From contig NZ_CP108383.1 of NCBI RefSeq assembly GCF_035958815.1, positions 3,286,001 to 3,350,000 of the forward strand: DNA of 64,000 nt, given 5' to 3'. Of this stretch, positions 36,906 to 45,943 are shown in pieces. The stretch's first letter is position 1. The number at the start of each line of letters is the position of its first letter. Both the position numbers and the translations under genes were made by a program. Below the pieces are notes generated by a model. The model worked only from the letters and a program-made list of their open reading frames with translations, ran no database searches and was not told the DNA's origin. The DNA is from Nocardia sp. NBC_01327. GTDB lineage: Bacteria > Actinomycetota > Actinomycetes > Mycobacteriales > Mycobacteriaceae.

Positions 36906-37298
36906 ATGCCATCCTCGGGTGGGAAGGAAGCCCCGTCAGGCTATTTCCGGCGATTGAGCCGGCGCCTGACGGAGGATCTGGATCGTTTGGATGCCGAGGA
37001 GCTCGCCGAGACGTCGGAGGCGTCGGGCGCGTGTGCGGCATCGCAGTGTCGCCGAGGTGAGGAAGTCACCATGCTCGGCCGCCTGCGCAGCGTCGAGGCC
37101 TGCCCCAAATCGGCGGGCGCCGAGGTGGAGGCGGAGTTCTTCGACGGCACCGACAGTGTGGCGCTGGTCTTCATCGGCAGGCGTCGCATCCCCGGTATCG
37201 AGCCGGGTCGTCGTATTCTGGTCCGCGGCCGCGTCGGCGAACGTGACGGCGGCAAGGTCATCTACAACCCCTACTACGAACTGCGTGAGAACTCCTGA
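36906..37298 (+). CDS. OB-fold nucleic-acid-binding domain protein (Rv2694c homologue)
   Basis: The 130-residue protein starts with a basic amphipathic segment (GYFRRLSRRLTEDLDRLDAE), followed by an OB-fold barrel (residues about 50-128: EVTMLGRLRSVEACP, GTDSVALVFIGRRRIPGIEP, ILVRGRVGERDG). It probably contacts nucleic acid, but no role is known. It is 5 bp upstream of the DUF3159 gene, as in mycobacteria. Confidence 0.86.
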   Translation: MPSSGGKEAPSGYFRRLSRRLTEDLDRLDAEELAETSEASGACAASQCRRGEEVTMLGRLRSVEACPKSAGAEVEAEFFDGTDSVALVFIGRRRIPGIEPGRRILVRGRVGERDGGKVIYNPYYELRENS

Positions 37299-37303
37299 CT
37301 CCT

Positions 37304-38083
37304 ATGCCGATACCCAGCAGCAATGACGACGGCCGCATATCCGATGGCGCCTACGGCACGTCCCCCGGCGAGCTGGAGCACGCCTTCGAGGCGGAGTTGG
37401 CCGACCGCGAGGACGAACTCGCCCACGCCTTCGCCGACGAGGTGGAACAGGAGCGGGAAGAGGAGATCGAGCAGACCCTGCTCGAGCAGCTGGGCGGCTT
37501 CAGCGGCCTGATCTACTCCTCGCTGCCGGTGCTGGTGTTCGTGCCGGTGAATTCGCTGCGCGGGCTCACCACGGCCATCTGGGCGGCCCTGGGCGTGGCG
37601 ACCGCCATCCTGATCTGGCGGCTGGTCAAGCGCGGCCCGATCCAGCCGGCCATCTCCGGATTTCTCGGCGTGGGCGTGTGTGCGCTCATCGCCTACCGGA
37701 TGGGTGAGGCCAAGGGCTTCTTCCTGTTCGGCATCTACGCGAGCCTGATCTACGGCGGCGCGTTCCTGATTTCGCTGCTGGTGCGCTGGCCGCTGGCGGG
37801 TGTCATCTGGGGTGTGCTGAACGGCCACGGCACCGAATGGCGTTCCGATCGCCGTGCCATGCGCCTCTACGATCTGGCCACCGCGGTGTGGGCGATCGTC
37901 TTCGTGGCCCGCTACCTGGTGCAGAACCACCTCTACGACTCCAACAGCACTGGTCTGCTGGCGGTGGCGCGCCTGGCCATGGGCTGGCCGCTGACGGCCG
38001 TGGCCCTGGTGGTCACCGTGTGGGCGGTGCGCAAGGCGGGGCATATGCCCGCCGCGAAGTCCACCGAGACCGCTTCCAACTGA
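37304..38083 (+). CDS. DUF3159 membrane protein (Rv2693c homologue)
   Basis: The 259-residue protein has an acidic, coiled N-terminus (about 20-62, rich in Glu) followed by five to six transmembrane helices. Conserved segments are LEQLGGFSGLIYSSLPVLVF, RLVKRGPIQPAISGFLGVG, and ARYLVQNHLYDSNSTGLLAV. Function is unknown. It is in an operon with the OB-fold protein and ends at a perfect terminator. Confidence 0.9.
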   Translation: MPIPSSNDDGRISDGAYGTSPGELEHAFEAELADREDELAHAFADEVEQEREEEIEQTLLEQLGGFSGLIYSSLPVLVFVPVNSLRGLTTAIWAALGVATAILIWRLVKRGPIQPAISGFLGVGVCALIAYRMGEAKGFFLFGIYASLIYGGAFLISLLVRWPLAGVIWGVLNGHGTEWRSDRRAMRLYDLATAVWAIVFVARYLVQNHLYDSNSTGLLAVARLAMGWPLTAVALVVTVWAVRKAGHMPAAKSTETASN

Positions 38084-38097
38084 GTCCTGCCTGCGTC

Positions 38098-38119
38098 GGC
38101 GCCGGGTTTTCCCGGCGCC
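38098..38119 (+). terminator. Terminator after DUF3159 gene
   Basis: GGCGCCGGG-TTTT-CCCGGCGCC is a perfect 9-bp stem with a 4-nt loop, 14 bp after the stop codon. Confidence 0.8.
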
Positions 38120-38237
38120 TTATCGCTCTAAAACGCTGCCGTGTGAACACCTTCGGGGCGATTCGGGGGTGAGAGGGGGTGGCCACCCCACCCCTGGGGT
38201 ACCTATTTCGGCGGCTCTGATCCACGCACGATCGTTG

Positions 38238-38243
38238 TATAAC
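38238..38243 (+). promoter_or_regulatory. -10 box TATAAC of the ECF sigma gene
   Basis: TATAAC would start transcription near 38250, giving a UTR of about 15 nt that contains GAAAGGA before a TTG start. Confidence 0.5.
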
Positions 38244-38264
38244 GAACGGCGAAAGGATCTCGAG

Positions 38265-38963
38265 TTGATTACCGACGGCAAGGCAGTGGCATCGCAGGAC
38301 CGTGGCGAGGGGCTCGGCGCGGCGGTGCAGACAACGGCCGCGCGCCGGCATTCGGCGGGGCGGGGAACCAAGGGCAGTACCGCGGCGACGTCGGAATCCC
38401 GGCGTGCGGCAGCGGAACTCGAGAAATTGATCGCTCCGGCGGCGGCGGGCGACCGGGCGGCGGTGACGGAGATTCTCCGGATCGTCTACCCGCTGGTGCG
38501 GCGCTACTGCGCCGCGCGCATCGGTGGCGCGGGCCATCTGCATGTGACGGCCGATGATGTGGCACAGGAGGTCTGCCTGGCCACCGTGCAGGCCATTCCG
38601 CGCTACCGGGATCAGGGCAAGTCGTTCCTGGCGTTCGTGTACGGCATTTCGGCCAACAAGGTCGCCGACGCGTTCCGCCGGGCGCAGCTGCACCCGGCCT
38701 ATCCGGTCGCGGAATTCCCGGATGCCACCGATACCGAGGCCGGACCGGAGGAGCGGGCGCTGCAGTCCGAAACCCGCGCGGCCACCAGAGAACTCATGAA
38801 GGTGCTGGCGCCCACCCACCGCGAGGTGCTGGTCATGCGCATCGTGCTGGGCTGGACGGCCGCGGAGACTGCCGAGGCCATCGGGACCAGTCCGGGCGTG
38901 GTGCGGGTGATGCAGCACCGCGCCCTCAACAAGCTGCGCGCCGAACTCCGGTCGGCGTCGTAG
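38265..38963 (+). CDS. Sigma-70 family RNA polymerase sigma factor (SigD/ShbA-like)
   Basis: The protein of about 232 residues has a poorly conserved N-terminus and sigma regions 2 and 4: AVTEILRIVYPLVRRYCAAR, VTADDVAQEVCLATVQAIPR, FVYGISANKVADAFRRAQ, then LAPTHREVLVMRIVLGWTAA and SPGVVRVMQHRALNKL. It resembles mycobacterial SigD and streptomycete ShbA, alternative sigma factors for ribosome and growth genes. TTG 38265 is preferred because GAAAGGA lies 7 nt upstream. No anti-sigma gene is adjacent. Confidence 0.85.
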   Translation: MITDGKAVASQDRGEGLGAAVQTTAARRHSAGRGTKGSTAATSESRRAAAELEKLIAPAAAGDRAAVTEILRIVYPLVRRYCAARIGGAGHLHVTADDVAQEVCLATVQAIPRYRDQGKSFLAFVYGISANKVADAFRRAQLHPAYPVAEFPDATDTEAGPEERALQSETRAATRELMKVLAPTHREVLVMRIVLGWTAAETAEAIGTSPGVVRVMQHRALNKLRAELRSAS

Positions 38964-38991
38964 TGCGGGGTGGCCGCCCGCATCGGCCTTA

Positions 38992-39681
38992 TCAGGCGGT
39001 TGTGCCGACCGGGTTGCCGAAACCGTTGACGCCGAGGGCTTTCCGAAGATCGTCCTCGGCTTCGACGGAGGCGACGAACAGCAGTTCGTCGGAACCCTCC
39101 AGCGGATCGTCCGGCTGCGGCACGATGACTCGCCCGCCGCGCAGAATCGTCACCAGCGCCGCATCGCGCGGCAGCTTGAGCATGCGAACGGCCTTGCCCG
39201 CCAACGGCGTATCGGTCGGCAGCGTGATCTCCACCAGATTGGCCTGGCCCTGACGCAGGGTCATGAGCCGCACCAGATCTCCCACGGAGACGGCTTCCTC
39301 GACGAGCGAGGCCAGCAGGCGCGGCGTGGAGACGGCGACGTCCACACCCCACGAGGTGTCGAAGAGCCACTCGTTGCGCGGATCGTTGACCCGCGCGACC
39401 ACCCGGCCCACGCCGAATTCGGTCTTGGCGAGCAGGGCGAACACCAGATTCACCTTATCGTCGCCGGTGGCGGCGATGACCACGTCATAGGTTTCCAGCC
39501 CGGCCTCTTCGAGCGTTTCGAGCTCGCAGGCATCGGCGTGCACCCACACCGCGGCGGGCGCGCTGACGGGGTCGATGTGATCGAGGCGGCGCTCCAGCAG
39601 CATGATCTGGTGCCCGCCGCGCAATAGCTCCTGGGCGATGGATCGGCCGACGGCGCCGGCGCCCGCAATGGCTACCTTCAT
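38992..39681 (-). CDS. ceoC: TrkA-family potassium uptake regulatory protein
   Basis: The 229-residue protein has an RCK_N nucleotide-binding domain (MKVAIAGAGAVGRSIAQEL, HADACELETLEEAGLETYDV) and an RCK_C domain (GQANLVEITLPTDTPLAGK). It binds NAD/NADH and gates Trk-type K+ uptake. It begins 2 bp after ceoB, with GAGGA as ribosome-binding site inside that gene. Confidence 0.92.
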   Translation of the reverse strand: MKVAIAGAGAVGRSIAQELLRGGHQIMLLERRLDHIDPVSAPAAVWVHADACELETLEEAGLETYDVVIAATGDDKVNLVFALLAKTEFGVGRVVARVNDPRNEWLFDTSWGVDVAVSTPRLLASLVEEAVSVGDLVRLMTLRQGQANLVEITLPTDTPLAGKAVRMLKLPRDAALVTILRGGRVIVPQPDDPLEGSDELLFVASVEAEDDLRKALGVNGFGNPVGTTA

Positions 39682-39683
39682 GA

Positions 39684-40349
39684 TCAGTCCTCGCTCGCGG
39701 GGGGATTTCCAGCCAAGGCGACCGCTTCACCTACTGTGCCCGAGGTGGCCGCGATGTACACCGTGTCGTCGGCCTGCATCAGCGTCTTCGCGTTCGGCAG
39801 CACGCCCTGGCCGAACCGGATGAGGAACGCGACGCGGGCGCCGATGGTGCTCTCCAGCGAGTGCACGGTGCGTCCGTACCACTCTTCGTGCAGTGCGAGT
39901 TCGGTGACCGCGACGGTGCCGGTGGGGTCGCGCCACGTGGTGGTGGACTGATCGGCCACCAGCGCACGCAGGAACCGGTCGGTGGTCCACGGCACGGTGG
40001 CGATGGTCGGAATGCCCAGGCGCTCGTACACGGCGGCGCGCTTGGCGTCGTAGATGCGCGCGACCACGCGGTCGATGCCGAAGGTCTCCCGCGCCACCCG
40101 CGCGGAGATGATATTGGAGTTGTCGCCGGAGGAGACGGCCGCGAAGGCCTCCGCCCGTTCGATTCCCGCGCGGGTCAATACATCCCGGTCGAATCCGACG
40201 CCGGTAATACACAGCCCGGGGAAGTCACGGCCCAGCCGGAGGAAGGCGCTCGAATTCTGATCGATCACCGCGACGTCGTGGCCGATGCGGACCAGGGCGC
40301 GAGCCAGCGAGGATCCGACTCGCCCACACCCCATGATCACTACGTACAC
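39684..40349 (-). CDS. ceoB: TrkA-family potassium uptake regulatory protein
   Basis: The 221-residue partner of CeoC has an RCK_N domain (VVIMGCGRVGSSLARAL, VIDQNSSAFLRL, ITGVGFDRDVLTRAGIERAE) and an RCK_C domain (RVAFLIRFGQGVLPNAKTLM). The two adjacent TrkA paralogues are characteristic of mycobacteria and relatives. The GTG at 40349 is inferred from homologue N-termini; GTG 40340 is possible. Confidence 0.9.
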   Translation of the reverse strand: MYVVIMGCGRVGSSLARALVRIGHDVAVIDQNSSAFLRLGRDFPGLCITGVGFDRDVLTRAGIERAEAFAAVSSGDNSNIISARVARETFGIDRVVARIYDAKRAAVYERLGIPTIATVPWTTDRFLRALVADQSTTTWRDPTGTVAVTELALHEEWYGRTVHSLESTIGARVAFLIRFGQGVLPNAKTLMQADDTVYIAATSGTVGEAVALAGNPPASED

Positions 40350-40596
40350 CCTGCGAACCCCATTCCCGAAAACCGTGGTGTGCGGTCTGGTTGCCTGCTT
40401 GTCGAAATCACAGCCGGGTGGCAACCGTACCGTTCGAGTTTTCCCCGAGGCACTTTCCCCCTCTGGTCGGTATTCAAACCGGAATCGGAAAAAGCCCACA
40501 CTGCGCAGCAGCAGAAACTCACCGTGTTCAGGGGCCACACTACGGTCCCGGGCGCGAACCTGCCGCGCCGTGGACGCGGCGGGGTCCGCGCTCCCT

Positions 40597-40602
40597 TATG
40601 CT
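40597..40602 (+). promoter_or_regulatory. -10 box TATGCT, leaderless promoter of the APC permease gene
   Basis: TATGCT is 7 nt before GTG 40610. It overlaps the in-frame ATG at 40598, which argues against that ATG as start. Confidence 0.5.
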
Positions 40603-40609
40603 CACCAAA

Positions 40610-42598
40610 GTGTCGAAGTTGACGACGGCCGCCAAGCGCATGCTGGTTGGCCGCCCATTCCGTAGTGATTCCCTGGGCCACACGCTGCTGCCCAAACGGA
40701 TCGCACTCCCGGTCTTCGCCTCCGATGCTTTGTCATCGGTGGCTTACGCACCCGAGGAAATCTTTCTGGTGCTGTCGGTGGCTGGGCTCTCGGCGTACAC
40801 GTATGCGCCGTGGGTCGGGTTGGTGGTCGCTTTGGTGATGGCCGTTGTGGTCGCCAGCTACCGGCAGAATGTGCACGCCTATCCCTCCGGCGGCGGTGAT
40901 TACGAAGTCGCCACCAAGAACCTGGGTCCGACCGCGGGACTGACCGTCGGCAGTGCGCTGCTGGTGGATTATGTGCTCACCGTGGCGGTATCGATTTCCT
41001 CGGCGGCCTCCAATATCGGTTCGGCGGTGCCGTTCGTCTCCACGCACAAGGTGTTGTTCGCGGTCGCGGCGATCGTGATCCTCACCGCCATGAATCTGCG
41101 CGGTGTGCGGGAGTCCGGCACGATGTTCGCGATTCCCGTCTACGCCTTCATGATCGGCATGTTCGTCATGCTGGTCTGGGGGTTCACCCGGATCGGGATC
41201 CTCGGCCAGGACGTGCACGCGGAGTCCTACGGGTTCGGCCTCAAGGCCGAGGAATCGCATCTGCTGGGTGTACCGCTGGTCTTCCTCATCGCCCGGGCCT
41301 TCTCGTCCGGCTGTGCGGCGCTGACGGGTGTGGAGGCCATCAGCAACGGTGTCCCGGCGTTCCGGAAGCCCAAGTCGCGCAATGCCGCGACCACGCTGCT
41401 GCTGCTGGGCAGCATTGCGATCACCATGTTCATGGGCATGATCGTGCTCACCCAGAAGGTCGGCGTCGTCTACGCGCAGCGCACCGACGATCTCACCGGC
41501 GCACCGGCCGGCTACGAGCAGAAGACATTGGTCGCGCAGCTGGCGGGCGCGGTGTTCCACGGCTTCCCGGCCGGGTTCTACTTCATCACCACCGTCACCG
41601 CCCTGATCCTGGTGCTGGCGGCGAATACGGCGTTCAACGGTTTCCCGGTGCTGGGCTCGATCCTGGCGCAGGACCGCTACCTGCCGCGTCAGCTGCATAC
41701 GCGCGGTGATCGCCTGGCCTTCAGCAACGGCATCATCTTCCTGGCCGGTGCGGCCATCGCGTTCGTGGTGCTGTTCGGCGCCGAGGTGACCCGTCTGATC
41801 CAGCTCTACATCGTCGGCGTCTTCGTCTCGTTCGTGCTGAGTCAGACCGGCATGCTGCGGCACTGGACGCGGCTGCTGCGCACCGAGACCGATCCGGCGC
41901 AGCGGGCGCGCATGAAGCGGTCCCGGGTGATCAATGCCATCGGTCTGAGCATGACCGCGGCCGTGCTGGTGATCGTGCTCGTCACCAAGTTCCTGGCGGG
42001 CGCCTGGATCGCGATTGTCACCATGGCCGCCATCTTCGGCATCATGAAGCTCATTCGCCGTCACTACGACACCGTGTCCAGGGAGCTGGACGAGACCGAA
42101 TGGGACGGTGTACTGCCCAGCCGCACGCACTCCATCGTGCTGGTGTCGAAACTGCATCTACCGACCAAGCGGGCCATCGCGTATGCCCGCGCCACACGAC
42201 CCGACACCATCGAGGCCATTACCGTGAACGTCGACGAACCAGACACCCGGGCGTTGGTGCGGGAATGGGAGCGCAGCGACATTTCGGTGCCGCTCAAGGT
42301 GATCGAATCCCCCTACCGTGAAATCACCAAACCGGTGGTCGATTACGTGAAGCGGGTCCGCAAGGATTCCCCGCGCGATGTGGTGACCGTGTTCATCCCC
42401 GAATACGTGGTCGGCCACTGGTGGGAGCAGTTGCTGCACAACCAGAGTGCGCTGCGCCTCAAGGGCCGCCTGCTGTTCGAGCCGGGTGTCATGGTGACCT
42501 CGGTGCCGTGGCAGCTGAGCTCCTCCGCCAAGGCCCGCGCGGGCCGTGAAGTGAACGCGCCCGGTTCGGTGCGCCGTGGTTTCGGAGACGAATCATGA
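40610..42598 (+). CDS. APC-superfamily permease (Rv2690c homologue)
   Basis: The 662-residue protein has 12 transmembrane helices (about 45-500) and a 150-residue cytoplasmic C-terminal domain. Helix 1 has LPVFASDALSSVAYAPEEI, and later SYRQNVHAYPSGGGDYEVA and FSSGCAALTGVEAISNGVPA, which are the family's substrate-site helices. It is an amino-acid/polyamine/organocation-type transporter, possibly for K+ given the KUP-like layout and the ceoBC neighbours (inference). It is divergent from ceoB and overlaps the trmA-like gene by 4 bp. Confidence 0.9.
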   Translation: MSKLTTAAKRMLVGRPFRSDSLGHTLLPKRIALPVFASDALSSVAYAPEEIFLVLSVAGLSAYTYAPWVGLVVALVMAVVVASYRQNVHAYPSGGGDYEVATKNLGPTAGLTVGSALLVDYVLTVAVSISSAASNIGSAVPFVSTHKVLFAVAAIVILTAMNLRGVRESGTMFAIPVYAFMIGMFVMLVWGFTRIGILGQDVHAESYGFGLKAEESHLLGVPLVFLIARAFSSGCAALTGVEAISNGVPAFRKPKSRNAATTLLLLGSIAITMFMGMIVLTQKVGVVYAQRTDDLTGAPAGYEQKTLVAQLAGAVFHGFPAGFYFITTVTALILVLAANTAFNGFPVLGSILAQDRYLPRQLHTRGDRLAFSNGIIFLAGAAIAFVVLFGAEVTRLIQLYIVGVFVSFVLSQTGMLRHWTRLLRTETDPAQRARMKRSRVINAIGLSMTAAVLVIVLVTKFLAGAWIAIVTMAAIFGIMKLIRRHYDTVSRELDETEWDGVLPSRTHSIVLVSKLHLPTKRAIAYARATRPDTIEAITVNVDEPDTRALVREWERSDISVPLKVIESPYREITKPVVDYVKRVRKDSPRDVVTVFIPEYVVGHWWEQLLHNQSALRLKGRLLFEPGVMVTSVPWQLSSSAKARAGREVNAPGSVRRGFGDES

Positions 42599-44085
42599 GC
42601 AGTGGCGAGAATTGGCGCGGTGCGGTGTACGAGGTGCGCCTCGGCCCGCCCGGACACGGTGGTTTCTGTGTGGCCCGGCACGAGGGCCGGGTGCTGTTCG
42701 TGCGGCACGGGCTGCCGGGTGAACTGGTGCGTGCCCGGGTGACGGAGGATCGCGGCGGCTCGTTCTGCCGTGCCGATGCCGTCGAGATCCTGGAACCGTC
42801 GGCCGATCGTGTCGACCCGACGTGCCCGGTGTCCGGACCCGGGGGAGCGGGCTGCTGTGACTTCTCGCACGCCACACCGGAAGCGCAGCGTGCGCTGAAG
42901 GCGTCCGTGGTGTCCGAGCAGCTGCGCCGTCTTGCCGACTGGGAGACGGATTTCGAGGTCGAGGTCATTCCGATTCCGCCGCGCGGCACCGCGCCGCGAC
43001 GGGTGGGACGCAGCGGCATCGCCACCGGCGGTGTGCGTGGCATTGCGGCCGGGCGCGTGCGGAGCGCTGCGGCGGGCCGCGTGTATGGCGCTGCGGCGGG
43101 CCGGGCGCCCGGCAGTGCGGTGCACGACGATGCGAACGGCCTCGGGGACCTCGACGTGAATGGCATTGCGCCGCAGCTGTCTTCCGGCGGCTGGCGGTCC
43201 CGGGTGCGCCTGGTGGTCGATGCCGAGGGCCGCGCGGGTGTGCACGGCTACCGCAGCACCGATGTGATCACCGATCTGCGCTGCCCGCAGCCGATCGCCG
43301 GAGCCATGACCGGTATCGCCGATCGCACCTGGACGCCCGGCGCGGATCTTGTTGTCGCCGTGGACGGTGACGGTGTGCGCCATATTGTCGAGCTGGCTCC
43401 CGCCGAGGTGCGGTCCGGTAGTCGTCCGGAGGCGCGTGATCGCCGCGGGGGCCGCAATTCCGCCGCGGCCCGCCGTGCGGCTGCCAGCCGTGCCCGCACG
43501 GAACGCGTGATCGAAGGCAGCGGCGTGGCCGTGCAGTATGTCGCGGGCCGTCGCTGGGAGGTGTCGGCCACCGGTTTCTGGCAGCCGCATTCCGGTGCGG
43601 CGCAGATGTATTCGGATGTGGTGGCGCAGTGGTCCGACGCTGCCCCCGGCACCCTGGGCTGGGATCTCTACTGCGGTGTCGGCGTTTTCGCCGCGCGCCT
43701 GGCCGAGCAGGTCGGTGCGGACGGCGCGGTGCACGGTGTGGAGTCCGCGCGCTCCGCGGTCGAGGAGGGCGAATCCGCGCTGCGTGATCTGCCGTGGGTG
43801 CGGTTGCGGGCCGAGCGTGTCGAGCGCTGGATCGTCGAACAGCCCGACACCGCACCGGATGTGGTGGTCCTGGATCCGCCGCGCGCGGGTGCGGGCAAGG
43901 ACGTCATCGCCGCCCTGGGTGAGCGCGGGCCGCGCCGGATCGTCCACATCGGTTGTGATCCAGCCGCTTTCGCCCGTGATCTCGGTCTCTACCGCGATGC
44001 CGGGTACAAGCCCAGCGGCCTGCGGGTATTCGATGCCTTCCCGGCCACCCACCACATCGAATGCGTGGCTCTGCTCGAGCGCTGA
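42595..44085 (+). CDS. TrmA/RlmD-family RNA 5-methyluridine methyltransferase
   Basis: The 496-residue protein has an N-terminal TRAM RNA-binding domain (about 5-65), a Cys cluster (CPVSGPGGAGCC), and a C-terminal methyltransferase domain (WDLYCGVGVFAARLAEQVG, VVLDPPRAGAGKDVI, HIGCDPAAFARDLGLY) with the catalytic Cys in the last motif. Residues about 140-165 are an insertion of imperfect 8-residue repeats (GIATGGVR, GIAAGRVR, SAAAGRVY, GAAAGRAP). It corresponds to Rv2689c. Its tRNA or rRNA target is not deducible. Confidence 0.9.
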   Translation: MSSGENWRGAVYEVRLGPPGHGGFCVARHEGRVLFVRHGLPGELVRARVTEDRGGSFCRADAVEILEPSADRVDPTCPVSGPGGAGCCDFSHATPEAQRALKASVVSEQLRRLADWETDFEVEVIPIPPRGTAPRRVGRSGIATGGVRGIAAGRVRSAAAGRVYGAAAGRAPGSAVHDDANGLGDLDVNGIAPQLSSGGWRSRVRLVVDAEGRAGVHGYRSTDVITDLRCPQPIAGAMTGIADRTWTPGADLVVAVDGDGVRHIVELAPAEVRSGSRPEARDRRGGRNSAAARRAAASRARTERVIEGSGVAVQYVAGRRWEVSATGFWQPHSGAAQMYSDVVAQWSDAAPGTLGWDLYCGVGVFAARLAEQVGADGAVHGVESARSAVEEGESALRDLPWVRLRAERVERWIVEQPDTAPDVVVLDPPRAGAGKDVIAALGERGPRRIVHIGCDPAAFARDLGLYRDAGYKPSGLRVFDAFPATHHIECVALLER

Positions 44086-44178
44086 GGCGAATAGCGGTGC
44101 GGGAGTGCCGCTCTGCGCCGGCCCGCTGGAAACGGGCTGTGCGGCGGTCGATCTGGGCCATCGGCCAAGATAGCGATC

Positions 44179-44988
44179 ATGACTACGCTGTCGGATCCGA
44201 CGCTTTCGGCGGTGCTGGAACTCATCTACGCAGATCAGTCCAAGTTCCACTCGCTGGAGGGCCTGCTGCTGAGTGTGGATCTCAAGCGCCCCGAGTACAC
44301 GGCGGCGATGTGGGTGAATGCCGAGAGTTATTGGGGCAGGCTGGTCACCCCCGTGTACGGCGCGCGCATGGCCGCACTGGCCGGGAGCGCCGAGGCGGAT
44401 CAGGCACTGTTGAATCTGGCCGAACTCACCGCGCAGAAGTTCCTGCGCGGTGAGTCCCTGGAGCGCAAGCAATTACCGCCCTGGCTCCCCGGCTTCCGCG
44501 CCGCCCTGCTCACCGACGGCTACCAACTCCGCATCGAGCGCACCGGCGACCAGCCGGGCGAGGCAACCATCCGCTGCCGCCTCAGACCCACCCACCGCCT
44601 GCCCCTGCAGCTGGCCGAGCAGATCGCCCTGATCGAAACCGAACTCGAACTCCGCGGCCAGCACACCCCGCTCGATCACCTGCAGCAGGCGACCCGCTGC
44701 TACTCCCGCCGCGACTACGCCGCCTGCGAGGAACACCTCCGCGCCGCCCTCGACCATCTGACGGCCTACGCGGTGGGCACCCCCGAGCCGGACAGCACCA
44801 AAAACGTCCGCCACCTCGTAGACACCTCCCGCCTCACCGTCCGCGACGGCACCCGCCTACTCCGCGACCTCCGCATCATGACCTCTGCCAACCCCCACCC
44901 CCACCGCACCCGAGCCGACGCCACCCGCTTCCGCATCCAACTCACCGCCACCCGCGCCAAATCCCTGCTCTCCCACATCGAATTCTGA
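44179..44988 (+). CDS. Hypothetical protein, helical with a HEPN-like stretch
   Basis: The 269-residue protein belongs to no family I recognise. It is mostly helical. RCYSRRDYAACEEHLRAALD at about 173-192 resembles the Arg...His helix of HEPN domains, but the spacing is not canonical. The C-terminal half uses very C-rich third codon positions. It lies 93 bp after the RNA methyltransferase gene and is convergent with the SIMPL gene. A defence or RNA-processing role is only speculation. Confidence 0.65.
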   Translation: MTTLSDPTLSAVLELIYADQSKFHSLEGLLLSVDLKRPEYTAAMWVNAESYWGRLVTPVYGARMAALAGSAEADQALLNLAELTAQKFLRGESLERKQLPPWLPGFRAALLTDGYQLRIERTGDQPGEATIRCRLRPTHRLPLQLAEQIALIETELELRGQHTPLDHLQQATRCYSRRDYAACEEHLRAALDHLTAYAVGTPEPDSTKNVRHLVDTSRLTVRDGTRLLRDLRIMTSANPHPHRTRADATRFRIQLTATRAKSLLSHIEF

Positions 44989-45011
44989 AGCACCGCAGTG
45001 GTTACGCAGGC

Positions 45012-45707
45012 TCAGCTCAGGAGCCAGGTCGCCCGGATCGTGGCGGACAGTTCGCTTTCACCGAGTTCCATCGGCACCGGGGGAGCGCCGCCCATATCGC
45101 TCTTGGCGACGGCGAAGGCTATGCGGGGCATGGGGGTTGAGGATCCGGAGGTGTTCTCGGTGATCTCCAGGACCGGGCCGAGGGTGCGGCCCGCGCGTGC
45201 GGCGTACTGCTCGGCCTTGGCGAGGGCGTGATCCCAGGCGGCGTCGCGGGCGCGAGTGAGCAGGCTCTCGGGGTCGCTGACGGTGAGCGCGAGCCCGCCG
45301 AGGCGTACATCATCCCCACCGGCTTCGACGGCGTGCGCGATGATCGCGGCCGGACCGCCGTCCGCGGTGCCCTTCGCCGCTCCCGACGGCGTGGCGATAT
45401 CGCGCAGCGTCACCGTCAGCGAGGTGCTCGCCACATATCCGACGATCTGTTCCCGATTGCCTTCGGTCCATACGGTTTCCGTGCGCACCGACAGCCCGCT
45501 GGTCGAGATGTCCCGCCCGGGCACCCCGTCCCCGCGCAGCGACCCGATCAGCGCGTCCGCGCGCTCTCCGGCTGTCGCGTACGCCGTCGCGACGGAATCG
45601 GCCTTGGTCTCGATCGACATGGTCACCCGCATGAGATCGGGTGTGCCGCTCGCGCTCCCGGCGCCGAACGTCGTAATGGTGCCGGAATCGATGGCAGTGC
45701 TGGTCAC
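45012..45707 (-). CDS. SIMPL-domain (DUF541) protein
   Basis: The 231-residue protein matches the SIMPL family: TFGAGSASGTPDLMRVTMSI at the N-terminus, RDISTSGLSVRTETVWTEGN, LTVTLRDI, and ARDAAWDHALAKAEQYAARAG with the family's Ala-rich helix. No signal peptide is seen, so it is probably cytoplasmic here. The start GTG has GAGGAGG 5 nt upstream. The 236 bp before it (to glsA) holds no gene. Confidence 0.86.
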   Translation of the reverse strand: MTSTAIDSGTITTFGAGSASGTPDLMRVTMSIETKADSVATAYATAGERADALIGSLRGDGVPGRDISTSGLSVRTETVWTEGNREQIVGYVASTSLTVTLRDIATPSGAAKGTADGGPAAIIAHAVEAGGDDVRLGGLALTVSDPESLLTRARDAAWDHALAKAEQYAARAGRTLGPVLEITENTSGSSTPMPRIAFAVAKSDMGGAPPVPMELGESELSATIRATWLLS

Positions 45708-45943
45708 GGCGTCCTCCTCGATCGGTGCCAGGGCACCCCGATGCTACCGACGCCCGACACACCGAACGCCGCGCCGCGCGGTCACTCCGGCGGGGCTGAA
45801 CCTCGCAGTGCGTTGCCAGAGCCCGCCGGGGCCGATCATTTCGCGTGGCCCTTGCTCGAACCGGGCGCGAATGCGTCCTGGGCGATCGGGCGCGTCGATG
45901 GACCACGCGTGGCCCCGCCCGGATTCGTCCGAGCTGCTGGGCT

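Noticed and set aside
42343..44472. 709-codon minus-strand frame opposite the TrmA-like gene
   Set aside because: It is antisense to a well-supported RNA methyltransferase gene.
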